NCBI GenBank assembly: GCA_002205965.3 | Contig: NADL03000599.1 | Location: 3,100,001 to 3,164,000, forward strand | DNA: 64,000 bases | Source of the DNA: Kappaphycus alvarezii | Taxonomy: Eukaryota; Rhodophyta; Florideophyceae; Gigartinales; Solieriaceae | Direction of reading: 5' to 3' | Shown here: positions 12,725 to 24,300 of the stretch, piece by piece | How the letters are laid out: each line of letters begins with the position of its first letter | Position numbering within the stretch: the stretch's first letter is position 1 | The notes under the pieces: generated by a model | What the model saw: the letters and a program-made list of their open reading frames with translations, nothing else | Database searches by the model: none | What the model was told of the DNA's origin: nothing | Program-made: the position numbers and the translations under genes

Positions 12725-15627
12725 TTAAGTTGGAATTGGGTGACTAAGCTCTGCGTGTTGCGGTGCGCGACAAATTACGGATGCTGCACATGTTGACCAG
12801 ATTGAGTAGCTAAGCTTCTGATACAGGCGAGTCTTCACTCCCCCAGTCGAGCATCCGCTACGAGACGCTACTGCTGCCGCGTATGTCTCTATAACCTTGG
12901 ATGTTTCTAAAGAGGGTGTTCCTAACGAGTCGAAGGCTAGTGGTACAAAATCCCATCCTAGCCTTGATCGTCCCGGCATTGCCTCGCCTGGAATCGCTGC
13001 CACTTTCGTAGCTAAGTCTCTCTTCTTCCGCTTTCCTGCTGCGTTTGCAACAGCTCGCGCTTCTCGTGCTGCCATTGACTTATAGCTCTCTTGGAACGGG
13101 GATGATACAGTCACGTCATACGCCACTGGGGAGGGGACTGGGTGTTTGTTGCATCAGACCTTGGGTACACCAGAATGTCCGCGGGTCGCGCGTTCAGTCC
13201 AGGAAGTAGGTACTTCACTTCGTATTGAACGCTGACTCCTGCTCCTTGAACAGCTCTCGGCCAAGTACCTTTACCACCGCTGCGTGACGATTTGGTCCAT
13301 CCGAGACCTTTGTTGCATAAGTCTGCTGCATGGTCTCTAGAGCGTCCATGGGCCTGTGGCACTCCGCGCACCGCAGCGGAGCAGTGTCATCAAATACGGG
13401 CACTCCAGATGGCGACGGAGCATTACTGTCCACATCTCGTCGTACGTTCGGTTGACCGCAGACGGATGCGCAGTCAGGAACGCTGCTGCAGTCGTCCCCA
13501 TGTATGCTTGGCGGCGAATCCTTCGCCGGAATATCTTCTTCCGAGTGCGTTGCGGGGTTGGGGAATCTCGCCCATTCATCATCCTTCCAGAAGGACTTTG
13601 CTGCCGACTCGCACCAGGCTCGATATAGAACGTTGTGTGGATTATCGGGCTTGGCAGCAAGGCTGGCCGCTGTCAGTGCTTCTGGAAGACTGCCTTGTTC
13701 GTTCGGAAAGGATGCTTGGAGTTGTCGTACAAAGTCCCGAAGGTGTCCATCCGCTTCCGCGTACCTATACTCACGGTGTTCTAACGCATCGGGCTCGTCA
13801 GGGCATCGCAGTTGCTCGGCTTCAATAATGCTCGCCGCATACGCTGTGATATTGAGCGTCGCAACAGGTGTGAAGCCATGGCCGCCATATCGCAGAGGTA
13901 AGGATACCTGCTGTCGAACTGCACCGGTCATCGGCACATTATTGGAGCGCGAGTAGAAATCCAACTGTTCTTCATCAAATCTCATTGCAATGGCAGTGGA
14001 CACATCCGGCGGCGTTAGCTTCATCACATGTTGAAGCTTGCATGCCGAGGCACATAGGGATTGGAAGATACGGTCAACTGCGGTTTGGCGGCCTGCGAAA
14101 ATTTGGGAAACAAAAGGGTCCGAGCCAATCGGAGATCCCAGCACGATGAAACCAGGGGGGGTAGAAAAGGGGCAGGGAAGTGGCAAAGGGGGTTGGGAAG
14201 GGGAGAAGCCGTAAACTTGGGTCTTGGCAAGGATGAGCTGGAACCCGGGTGGACCTCCTTCAAGCTGGATGAAACGGATGGCGGCGGCGGCTTGGACCGA
14301 GGAAGAACGATGTTACCGTCATCTGCGTACCAAGCGTTCAGGGCAGGTGAGAACTTCTCCTGTAACGATAGCAAGAGAGGATGGAGAGCCAGGGCAAAGA
14401 GCAAGGGACCGAGGGATCACCTTGCTGAGTACCCTCTGAACTGCGGACATAGTAGGGTCCGAAAGCAAGCTCTGTAGGAGTATCGTAACAAGAGTGTACC
14501 CACCATGCGAGGCCTGGGGCATGCGCTTGTACGGCTTGCAGAATGCGCTGGCGGGAAATGCAACTGAAAGCGTTGCGAGCGTCGATCTGGACCAAGACGT
14601 GGTCGTGGAACTCGATCTCTGGGAAAGAAACGTACAGAGTGAATTATTGCATCGGTGCCGTTCTTGACGCCTACCCCGACCTGATGGGGCAGAAGATAGG
14701 AGCGGAGGGCGGGGGTGGCTTTGTGTGCCGCGAGCCTAGAAATTAGGCGTCGGTAGAGAAGCCGAACCGCGATCGGACGGATTCCCCCGTTTGGCTTCGA
14801 CAGCGCAGTGAGACGTCCTCCGCAGAAATACGGGCGGCAAGCAGCCGGTAGATCGCCGTTCAAACAGAGGTTAAGGAACTTTGTCAGGGCATGTAGGCAA
14901 TCCCTCCCGGGCGTGAGCCCACCTGCCGGGCGAAGCACCATTCGCAAGAACACTGGGGATAGACCATCGGCCCCAGGAGCGGTTGAAGGATCAAGGCTTT
15001 GAATGACACGGCGGACATACGAGACCGAGAACTTTAGCGCAGGAGGCAAACCGTGAGGGGGCATGGGAGTGATTGGAACGGGGGGCGGGGGATGAAGAGA
15101 AGCCAAGGATTGAAAGGTAGCTTCGCTAGGGGAAAGTGGGGAATCAACTTGGAGAAGGGCAGCGGTGGCCCGGGAAGGGCTACCCCGGGAGAGGAAACGG
15201 CGGCATCTGCGAACGGCCGTGTCAGGGCGGTCGAGGGCGGGAGGGGATGGAATCGGAGAGGGGAGGCGGAGATGAACAAGGAGGTAGCCTCGTCGAAAAG
15301 GTCATCATAGAGGCCGCTGGAAGCCATGCGGATGCGGTCAACAAGGCTGGAGCAATTTTCCCGGCGGTGACGGCCAAGAGCGCGTGGGCGGTCGTGTCGG
15401 AAAACCAACTTCGGGATGGCAAGAAGTTCCAAAAGGGCTCGAGTCCTGTGCTCTGGCGAGTGAGCGGATATAACGCGGTACAAGGCCGCGAAGTATAAGT
15501 CGTAAGCCGCGGCTTGGACTGGGCGAGGAATAAAGGTGAGAACAGGGAAAGGGGCGGAGAGGAGGGAACGGAAGGTGAGGGGTGACTGGGATGGTTCTGA
15601 AACTTGATTCACAACAGGGAGATTCAT
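12725..15627 (-). CDS. ORF2 of non-LTR copy B: reverse transcriptase plus restriction-like endonuclease, frame interrupted
   Basis: An ATG at 15627 starts an N-terminal module with FIPRPVQAA and LLAIPKLVFRHDRP, seen in this class of protist RT proteins. The palm shows PSTAPGADGLSP, LSKPNGGIRPIAV, VQIDARNAFSCIS, EGTQQGDP and the catalytic AWYADDGNIVL. The thumb follows (SACKLQHVMKLTPP, VSLPLRYGGHGF), then CAECHRPMDAL, RPADILV and YDVTVSSP of the endonuclease region. Frames change near 15035, 14600, 14400, 14190 and 13370-13130. All key catalytic motifs are recognisable, so decay is recent or partly technical. Confidence 0.75.
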
Positions 15628-16030
15628 GAGTCAGGATCCATGTCGGCATCGGGGGCGGGAATGTTTTCAAGGAGAGCATACGGGTTGGTGTCGGCTGGTG
15701 TAGTAGGGAGCGAAGGGATGGGAGATTGGGCATTGTGAGCACCGACCGTAATCCAGCCATCCGTCTGAGGCGGAACAGGGGAATTCTGAGTACGGCGGCG
15801 TTTGAATCCACCTGCCGCTGCTTGTGGGGGAGGCAGAGGGACTGCTCCAGGGTAACCCGGGAGATCGGACAGTTTGGCAAGTATTTTGGTATCGATGTCC
15901 GAAGAGCGGTGGCGAAGGATCGAGCAGGATACCATTTGCATTTGTCATCTTCCAAGCGAGAGATTTCGGAACGCAGACCTTCCCATACTGCAATGGGGTC
16001 AGCAGCCGAGAGATTAGTCTCTTGATCTAG
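15624..16030 (-). CDS. ORF1 of non-LTR copy B
   Basis: The segment begins in a helical, charged stretch (AVWEGLRSEISRLEDDKCKW), changes frame near 15930 and continues with a Pro-rich part, a basic KRRR cluster and WITVGAHNAQ to a stop at 15624. No zinc knuckle is present. The stop and the ATG of ORF2 share four bases (ATGA). A nucleic-acid-binding role is only inferred from position and the basic cluster. The true start is unclear: the frame stays open upstream to about 16130. Confidence 0.5.
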
Positions 16031-16130
16031 TATGCCGGAGAAGGTAAGGGTTGGGGCGTCGAAATTGTCGGAATGCTGCGCGAAGGTGCGGTAAGAGTAG
16101 TAGGCAGCATTGACGATTGTTAGGAAGTAC

Positions 16131-16545
16131 AGTATTATGCCTCACAAGATGATGATCTCCTCATCAAGTGACTGTGACAGGCACATGTTCAAGGTCAGCT
16201 ATTGCACGCTACGGCGGTAAGAGTTTATCGTCAACGGGAACCATAGCTAACCTTTGAATCATTGAGACTTGAAAATATGCAAGTGCGGTATCTAACATTG
16301 TCTGCCCTTGTTCGTCTACAGACGGTTGTACGCGGATGCAGCTCGCGAGGGACTCCCCTGCTTTGAATGGACATATTTCATTCAACCAGGCAAGCAAAGT
16401 ATCCGTACCTCGACACATCACAGCTCTCCTGATCCTGCAACATACCATACAATCACCTAAACGCACAAGACACGACAACCGCACCGGCGCCCTCCGCAAA
16501 ACACACACTCCGGTGCTCCCCGCCCCTCCCTTCCCCTCAGCCCGT
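16131..16545. other. Intergenic, nothing recognised
   Basis: Between the 5' end of the non-LTR element and the dioxygenase stop I see only short open frames overlapping the dioxygenase end, with no domain signature. Confidence 0.5.
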
Positions 16546-17568
16546 CTAATTCGCCACCTCTGCAAAGTCAGCCGCCAACGAAGCAAACACCTTTCTCTTC
16601 CCCGTAAACGACGCCCGACTATGCTGGGCCATCATATTATCAATATACAACACTCCCTTCTGCCACGGCACACAAACCGCATGTTTTTCCATCACATCTC
16701 TCACCACCTGCATAACCTCTCCCTCAACCTCACTTCCATCGCCCAGCCTAATGCACGTCTCCGGTTTATTAAACTCATCCCTCCATCCCCCCAAACCGCC
16801 ACCATCTGGTTGAAAAAGCTCCGTCTGCCATCCATCCCACAATAAACCCCCTTCAGCACCGGACTAATCTCCCTCAACCTCTCTTCTTCTATACCCTCAC
16901 CCCCCAACCACTGCCAATCATACCCCTTTCTCTCCAACACTCGCTCCACCCCCGTCTACTCTTCACCTGAAAGGTGTTCTCCCATCCCCTCCCAATAGCC
17001 GAATCAGCCCTATCATGCCTCGTCATCACACGCGAATATCTCAATCCCTCCCGCTCCAACCGCTGCACAAACCCGCTTCCCGTTCCCTCAACTCGTCATA
17101 CACGCAGGTGAATACAACAACCGGTGTTTCACCGCCCGTATCACCCGGCCTTTCGCAAAAGAATAATATCCGTCCCGGGTAGCTCGGCGTCTGAGCAAGT
17201 TCGTGATGGAACGGAATTGGCTTCTCTGGTGGCGATTCATTCGTTGTAAATACACGGTCGCCCACGATTGATGTGCGAACGGCGTTCCCACCGACGTAGG
17301 GAAAGTTTGGCAGCCTTAGGGAGTGTCTACCAGTGTTGCGAAATCTTGTGCAGTTGCTTGACCAAAGTTACGGAGGAGCAGAAACGGAATGCTTTTGAAG
17401 GAGAGATTCTATGGTGGCGCGGTGCTGACCCAGGTACTGATGGGAGGCAGACGCTGAGTGACGCAGCTCGTGTAGATGGGATGGGGGTGAAACCGTGAGA
17501 GGAAAGGTAAGGCCATCGTAGTCGCGGGCCTGGGGAAGGGTGGGGAACGAAAGATGGAGCTGGGACAC
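16546..17568 (-). CDS. TauD/TfdA-like 2-oxoglutarate and Fe(II)-dependent dioxygenase, frame interrupted
   Basis: The product would be about 330 residues, normal for the family. In order it shows ARDYDGLTFPL, LLLRNFG, FPYVGGNAVRTSIVGDRVF, TTNESPPEKPIPFHHELAQ (the HxE iron ligands), ERPGDTGGETPVV, AIGRGWENTFQV, RSFFNQMVA and WQKGVLYIDNMMAQHSR (distal His ligand). Known members couple 2-oxoglutarate decarboxylation to hydroxylation of small organic acids or sulfonates; this substrate is unknown. The start at 17568 gives the expected N-terminus. Frames change about five times; three changes sit in G-runs (C-runs on the plus strand at 16787-16792, 16949-16953 and 17072-17074), each fixed by one more base. 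Sequence error is therefore a strong alternative to a pseudogene. Confidence 0.8.
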
Positions 17569-18564
17569 GGAGCTTTCATTGGGGTTTGATCTCGGCAGGT
17601 AGTTGGAAAGTTGTGATTTGGCCTCTGACTATGGGAGGAGCAGGTGGATTCAAGTTGATTTCCTTAAACTTGGACCGTGATGAGAATGGCGGGTAGGATG
17701 TTGTTGGCTGCATGGGAGATATGTGACGGCTGTGATTATCACAGTGGAATCAGGGGAAAAATCTCTTCGGATGAGGTAAAGCCAACGCTTGAGGGGACTG
17801 GATGAGCCCGATTTAACTTGTTGACCTGAACATGGCGGAAGAGATCAAAAGAGTAGATTAAATTGGTGCAAAATCGCAAGGAAAGTGGAACCTCCCGTTA
17901 GAACTGTGGAATGAGGGCTCATGGCTTTGCAATGCAATACCTCAATACAGTATATGAATGTACAGTAAAGCACACTTGTTGGATGACGTACTGTAATGCA
18001 ACATATGGGACCTCACCAATCCAGATCGCGAAAGGACGCGCACGATCAGCATCCACCCAAAATTGACGAACACCCACCGTACTGTAATGTACGTCCTAAG
18101 CGCACATTTGGAACCACGACCATACACCGGAGGTCGGATACCTACGCAAAGAACTAGGTATCCTGCCGCCTGAAATTAAACGAAACCCAAACGTTTTGAA
18201 GGAATCTTAGATCTGTCCAAGAGGATGGGGGAACATCGAAGTAAAATTCCAACTTGCGCTCGGAGCCGAGGGTTTCAAGCGGTGGATCATTCTAACCATT
18301 TTCTAGCATACAAGAATCTTCACCTGCAAAGATCTAGATGATTTCGAATAACACAATAGGGGGTTTACGCACGCACTTTTCGCCAAGTCTAATTGCGGAT
18401 TTCAGTAATGCAAAGTGCCAAGTTGAAAACGTTGCGGAAATATGCTGAGATCTTGTGACTATTATTACTGAAACACGGCTCCATAGTGAAATCCATTTCA
18501 GTAAATCCCGAGGTACCTTTCGCGCCACGACGCCGCCTTCCGCAACCCTCCTCACTCCTTCGAA
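17569..18564. other. Intergenic between dioxygenase and Myb-like gene
   Basis: No gene was recognised. The region has scattered TACTGTAATG motifs (about 17990 and 18080) and, at about 18488-18498, the sequence GAAATCCATTT. The same sequence occurs inverted upstream of the Harbinger transposase start (about 27690-27700), so it may be part of subterminal inverted repeats of that element. Confidence 0.4.
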
Positions 18565-19452
18565 ATGGCCGAGGTTCCGCGCAACAACTTTTACGCTCCA
18601 GCCTTCACACCGAGTGAGGCTACTGCCGCTCTAGCCTCACTCCCATCTTCCCATCGCGATGTCACCTCCGACACCGTATCGCCCGCAAGGGGCCCCGCAA
18701 ATCCGACTGCTTCGAGGCTCGGTCGCCGCCCGATGTTCACGCCCGCAGACGACCTCATCGTCCGAGAGGTTGCTGCAGCTAAGGCGCACGTTGCTCCATA
18801 TGGAGAGGTCTTAAGGCGTTTCTCGTTTGCCGCTGACCAAGTGAATGCGAACCCAGGGCTCTCCGCCCCAGGTTACTTGCAAACGCCTGCAAGACAGCTT
18901 CAGAAAGATCATGGACCAATTTGAAAGAAGGGACTTAAGAGAGCGAATGATGTCGTGCCTAGGTGGGGAGGTGGGGAGCTAGAGGATTTTCGCAGCTCAA
19001 TGCTAGAGGCGCAGAAGGACAAGCGCGCGAAACAGGATGCGGGGCGAACCTAGCTAGCCGCTGTTGAGAAGCGTAAGGAAGACGTCGGTCGTCAGCTTGT
19101 TGCTGGCGCGCTGCACCGGCGAAATGGAACCGATTCAGGCGAGGAAGAAGACAGCGAAGACGACCGTACACCGCGAACTGAGCGCGGGCGTAGAAAGCGC
19201 AAGCTAGCGGTAGAGGAAGGCGACAAAATGCTAGAGCGGTTGGCGAAGACGCTGAAGGAGACCGATATGGCGTGGATCGAAGTAGAGAGCGAGTGTCTGC
19301 ATCTAGAAGGAGAGCAAAATGACCGCGAACACTTTCATCAAGTGGAAAAGCGCGAGTTCAGCCGCGAGGAGCGTGAGGCTCGTGACAAGCTAGAGCTGGA
19401 GATTTTTAAGCTCATGTTAGATACGATCGTATCTACCGCGTCTAGAAAGTAG
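18565..19452 (+). pseudogene. Myb/SANT-like DNA-binding protein of a PIF/Harbinger element, interrupted
   Basis: The ATG at 18565 starts a protein with a basic Ser/Pro N-terminus and then FTPADDLIVREVAAAKAHV, a SANT/trihelix-like domain. The frame changes near 18870 into a stretch with KRLQDSFRKIMDQFERRD, changes again near 18975, meets a TAG at about 19051 and continues through a long charged helical region to a stop at 19450-19452. Harbinger elements typically carry such a second protein, which brings the transposase to DNA. It converges on the transposase downstream. The in-frame stop suggests it is no longer functional. Confidence 0.65.
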
Positions 19453-19654
19453 CGTCTACCTACACTAGTAAAACCGGCCTTGTTGGGAGATTCTGGACCA
19501 AAGTGACGCATGGAGGTCGCAGAACTGCCCGAAAGTGCCCAAAATCCCTCCGGGGGGTCACTGAGGGGCTGCAGACGAAGTCCGCTTCAAAGCTCGGCAA
19601 GCCTTGCATTGAGCGGACTTTGTCCTCGCTCCTCGGGCCCGGGGGCGAGCGCTT

Positions 19655-20818
19655 TATTGTAGGCATATGTAGTCCTCTAGAGAGGAAGGAGTGCATCTGA
19701 AGTACTGAGCTACAGTATTTGGATACACACAGTTCCGAATGTTTGTTAGAAGCATCTCAGAAAGATATAACGCTCCTACTGGCGACTGTTCTACGCGCAT
19801 GTTTCGCTTATAGTCTACGGTCGTGAAATACAGCAAAAAATCTTTGAATATCCATTCTACAGTGACAAGTGCTTCCGAAATTGCCTATTGAATACTGTCC
19901 GTGCTTGGGTTAAGTTTGATCCCTGAAACGGAACCTCCATGAACACTCACTAATTATATCCCGAGTCTCCATAAATAACGTACTGTTTCCCATCAATAAG
20001 GAACGCATCTGAGAGCATCTCATCCAATCCACTCTGCATGTACAGCGTCCAATCGTGACGGCGTCCTTCCATCGGCCCAGTGACATGCAAAATGGGTCCA
20101 TCTGGAGCTGGAACGGCTTGATACTTGAGCGCGTGCTTTCTTTCCTGACCGTTGTACGCCACGTTTTGTGCTTCGTAGTTGCCTGGTCTTGCAATCCCAA
20201 TCACTGTTCCTTCTATGAAGCCAATGAAATTGTCCAAAGCACCCGTCTTGTCATAAACAGCCTTGTTGCGTATGATTCTACTTTACTTTCCACCAATGAT
20301 ACAGGAAAGTTCCGCACCAGATGCTCTCTTATGGAGAGCAATTCTTCTATTCTTTCCAGAATAGTTCCGATAGTTGAGATGCGTGTCTTCCAAATACAAC
20401 TTCCATGTCCACTCACCTTGCTGGACTTGCCAATCTGCGCAGTATAATTCAAGCTAACAGTAGAGCGGTACAGGCCGTAACGGTTGCATTGAGAAGTGCG
20501 ACGTGTCTCCGGCCAACAAGTGCAGATACCATTCGCAAGACATCTGCCTTACGGAATCGAAACATACTCAGCGACATCATATCCGTGATAGCATTGAAGT
20601 TGAAGGAGAACTGCGCCATAGAAATGGTGCGCCAGCGAAGGGTAAAGCGTTGGTACTCTCTTTGATAATACCGGTACCGTTGTACTGTTGCCAGTAGCAT
20701 AGTAGAGCTGACTGCGTTAGTGATAGGTGCTGAGCTCCTATGTTGCATAAGGAGAGCCGTGGCCTGGGCCAACCGCTTCCTGCGAGCGAGTGCCTTAGCC
20801 GCGGTGTGGTCTCTCTGT
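19655..20818 (-). pseudogene. PIF/Harbinger transposase (DDE), 3' part, split by a retrotransposon
   Basis: Recognisable pieces in order are HTAAKALARRKRLAQATALL, FRFRKADVLRMVSAL, FIGFIEGTVIGIARPGNY, GPMEGRRHDWTLYMQSGLDE, GKQYVIYGDSGY, MEVPFQGSNL and a C-terminus with VDYKRNMRVEQSPVGALYL. These match Harbinger-type DDE transposases, including the second and third acidic positions. The first catalytic Asp (normally FIDGT) is Glu here (codon 20211-20213), and the frame changes around 20240-20450 and at a stop at 19950. It joins in frame with the piece at 27590-27671 once the intervening element is set aside. Confidence 0.8.
20814..20818. repeat. 5-bp target-site duplication TCTGT, left of gypsy copy 1
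   Basis: TCTGT immediately precedes the TG of the left LTR and is repeated immediately after the CA of the right LTR. Five bases is the usual duplication size for Ty3/gypsy integrase. Confidence 0.9.
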
Positions 20819-21318
20819 TGTGGGGTGTTAAGCGCACACGAGCAGATCAAGGTAGAACTGTGGTTGAAACTTTGGTTGAGGCTGGCTGGGTAAAGCCGGC
20901 CGCTCCAAACCAGGGTTTATATAGAACTGAAGATAGCTACAAACTAAAAGAAATGCAGTCTAACAGTAGCGAATTCAAAGGTATTCCCGTAAAACAGCCC
21001 TGACGGTATCGTAAGCAGCGCTTTCAGAATTGTAGTCGGCAAGAGTGACATACTCTGACAAGATGTAAGAAGTACATTGGTCCAGGTGGCTTGGGATAGC
21101 AAGGCGAATTTTGATTGGTAAAGCAATGATGTAATATCCAGTGTGCAACTCGCCCGTAACTATTCCAAGTGTACCAATGGGTCAAACGCTGTGTTCAGAA
21201 CTGTAAGGAAAGTGTAATGACAGCAAAGTGCCTAGTAGCCCTGGCTGCAAGGTTACCAGTGGTTTGAATCTACAGTACAGTATATGCAGTTGTAAGGTCT
21301 GTGGAGTGAAATACAACA
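20819..21318 (-). repeat. 3' LTR of gypsy copy 1
   Basis: On the plus strand it runs from TGTGGGGTG to ATACAACA, so on the element strand it starts TGTTGTAT and ends CCCCACA. A TATATAA box lies at 20917-20923 (antisense). It is 500 bp, two bases shorter than its partner because of one missing C and one missing G in homopolymers. Confidence 0.93.
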
Positions 21319-21329
21319 TCACTCCCCTT
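21319..21329 (-). promoter_or_regulatory. Polypurine tract of gypsy copy 1
   Basis: AAGGGGAGTGA lies directly before the TG of the 3' LTR on the element strand and overlaps the pol stop codon. It would prime plus-strand DNA synthesis. Copy 2 has AGGGGAGTGA at the same place. Confidence 0.8.
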
Positions 21330-24300
21330 ACAGAGAAGAATCGCCCCGATTCTTGAGGTTCTGCTTGTACTTATTCAAAAGTTCTTGTGAATTCTTGAGG
21401 TATGATTCGGGAAGCCACGAGTTCTCATGATCTCCGTACCCTTTCCATTTGACAAGGAATTTATTTTTCCACGTTCTTTTTTATGAGCGAGTATAGACTC
21501 AACTTCGTATTCCTCATGTCCATCTTGAAATTGGAGTGGTGGCGGTGGTGGAATTTGTCGGTTGAATTCATCTTCAAAGAACGGTTTCAAGAGGCTAGCG
21601 TGGAACGCATTATGTATTCCTCTGTCGATCATCGGTTGAGATAACTGCAGACGGTAAGTTACACCGTTAATGTCCTCTGTTATTTCAAAGGGACCACAAT
21701 ACTTTGGGTTCAGTTTGCGTGATCCAGCCGCATCTTCAAGTGATAAGTTCTTTGTTGATAGCCAAACCTTATCACCAATCTTGAAAGTAGACGGCCTTTT
21801 TTTCTTGTTTACATATTTTGCGGTGGACTCATTGGATTTTCGGATGTGATTCTGGGCTTTCCTTAATGCTTCTTGCATATGTTTTAGAAAACCTGCTGCC
21901 GCTGGATTGTCTGACGCTAAAACATCTAAAGGTACTGTTCGTGGTTGAATTCCGTAATTGAGGAAAAAGGTGAGAAAGTTGTGGTGACATTCACAGAGGA
22001 GTTGTAAGCAACTTCAAAGTCTACCAGGAAATTATCCCAATCTGATTTGTCGAAGCTAACGAAAGCACAGATCATTTCCTCTATTTTCCTGTTCATTATC
22101 TCCGATTGTCCATCAGTTTGTGGGTGGTATGCAGAGGAGGGGGATATCTTTGTTCCTAGTAGAGCAAAAAGTTTTGTCCAAAACTTGCTCATGAAGATGG
22201 GATCTCGGTCACATATGATATTCTCTGGTAATCCATGATTTCGGTATATGTGATTCTTGAACAGCAGTGCTGTTTCAGGAGCATCTGTGTTTGGTTTCGT
22301 TGGTATTATTCTGATCATCTTAGAAAGTCTGTCAACGACTGTTAACACGCCGTTGTTTCCATTTCTCGACTTTGGGAGAGGTGTGATGAAATCCATGGTT
22401 ATGTGGGTCCATTTGGTTTTCGGTGGTTCTAGTGGTTGTAAAAGACCTGCGGGTTTCTGAGGTTCTCATCCCTACCATAATCTTCTACCAACCCCACTAA
22501 CTCAGTGTTTGTGAATGATATGGTCGAAATGTTATTGGATTCTGAGGATGTCTTGGTAATAACTTCTTGAAGTAATGAATTGTTTCGTTGATAAGGTGAC
22601 GGCACATCTTGTGGTTGCCTCGATAGTGCGTCCGCCACTACATTTGATTTTCCTGAGATGGGTATTATCTTGAAGTCGAAATTAACTAATCTTTCCAGCC
22701 ATCTCACTTGTCTCGGGGACAAGTTTTCTTGGGTTTCTAGGTATCTTAGGGGATAGTGGTCCGAGTGAATGGTGAATGAATTACCATAAAGGTATGATCT
22801 CCACCACTTGAGGGAATCTACAATGGCCAAAAGTTCCCTTTCATGGGCCGCATAGTTTTGTTCCGCATCATTAAGAGTCCTGGATGCAAACGCGACCGGC
22901 CTTTTAGAACCTAATTCTTCCTGTTCCAGCACTGCACCAATTGCATACTGTGATGCATCTGTGGTTACGTAGATAGGCAGTGTGGCGTCGAAATTTCTGA
23001 GAACCGGTGCGCTACAAAGTGTTTGCTTGAGTACTTTGAAGGCATCATCTTGAGTGTGGCTCCATTGGAAATTCACGTTTTTCGTCAATTCTGTGAGGGT
23101 TTTGCAAGAATTGAACAGCCTTTTATGAATCTCCGGTAATAATTGACAAAACCAAGAAAAGACTGTACTTGTTGCTTATTCTTTGGTATCGGCCATTCCA
23201 TGACTGCACTTATCTTGTTTGGATCAACAGAAATACCACTTTGAGAAATGATGTGTCCTAGGTACTCGACTTCTGTAACTCCGAAGACACATTTAGATAA
23301 TTTGCCAAACAATTTTTCTTTTCTGAGGATTTCGAGTACAGTTCGAATGTGATCCAAGTGATCCTTCCATGTCTTACTGTAGATTAGGATATCATCCAGA
23401 TAGACGATCACAAATAAGTCGAGCTGATCCTTGAAAATGTCATTCATTAGGTTCATGAAAGTTGCTGGCGCATTAGTGAGTCCAAACGGCAGAACAAGAA
23501 ATTCAAAGTGCCCGTATCGTGTTCTGAAGGCGGTAAATGGAATCGAATCTTCGTGTAGTCTAATCTGGTGATACCCAGATCTAAGATCAATTTTTGCTGA
23601 AGAACTTTGCTCCTTTAAGCTGGTCGAAAATGTCGTCAATTCGTGGTAAGGGATAGCTGTTTTTTACAGTAAGCCGGTTTAAGGCTCTGTAATCGACACA
23701 CATCCGTAGACTATCATCCTTCTTGCTCACGAATAGGATAGGAGCTCCCCAGGGGCTCTTACTAGGTCTTATAAACTCAGCTTCTAGTAGTTCGTCCAAC
23801 TGTTTTCGGAGTTCTGACATTTCTTTGTCAGAAAGTCTATAGAGACCTTTCTTTTGTGGTTCTGCTCCTTCCTTTAATTCTATTTCAAAGTCTTGTTTCC
23901 TTCTCGGTGGCAAACCTCTTGGGAGTTTCTCTGGAAACACGTCAGCAAATGTTTCCAAAACCTTCTGTATGTCTCGAGGGTATACTGGTGCTCTTGTTTC
24001 ACTAGATGTAACGGTCTAAGTAAAACTGCAAATAACTCTTTTTTCTCATCGAAATCACTAACTATGGTATTGAAAGATACAAAAGGACTCACTACGGCAT
24101 CATCAGCAATAAATATGAATGAATTTCCCTTATGTTCGATTTTCACCTCATTATTAAAACAATTGATTTTTGCCCCATGCGAGGCGCACCATTCTTTCCC
24201 AAGAATTGCATCATAACGCTTCAATGGGCTTACTGCAAAGTACAGAGGTTCAGTATAGGCAGTTATATGTACAATGACAGCATTTACCAATTCTTGAAGT

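Larger units (their letters stand above)
12720..16130 (-). mobile_element. Near full-length non-LTR retrotransposon with restriction-like endonuclease (copy B)
   Basis: The minus strand encodes, in order, a short ORF1, an ORF2 N-terminal module, a reverse-transcriptase palm with YADD, a thumb region, a Cys/His cluster and a PD-(D/E)XK-like endonuclease. No LTRs and no apurinic-type endonuclease were found. This order matches early-branching non-LTR elements (R2/CRE/NeSL-like) in general, though the exact clade cannot be told by eye. Its 3' end abuts the truncated end of copy A. Several frame changes interrupt ORF2. Confidence 0.75.

Noticed and set aside
18865..18880. Intron in the Myb-like gene at the first frame change
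   Set aside because: An AGGT sequence is present but no 3' splice site at a suitable distance restores the frame. A small indel is simpler.
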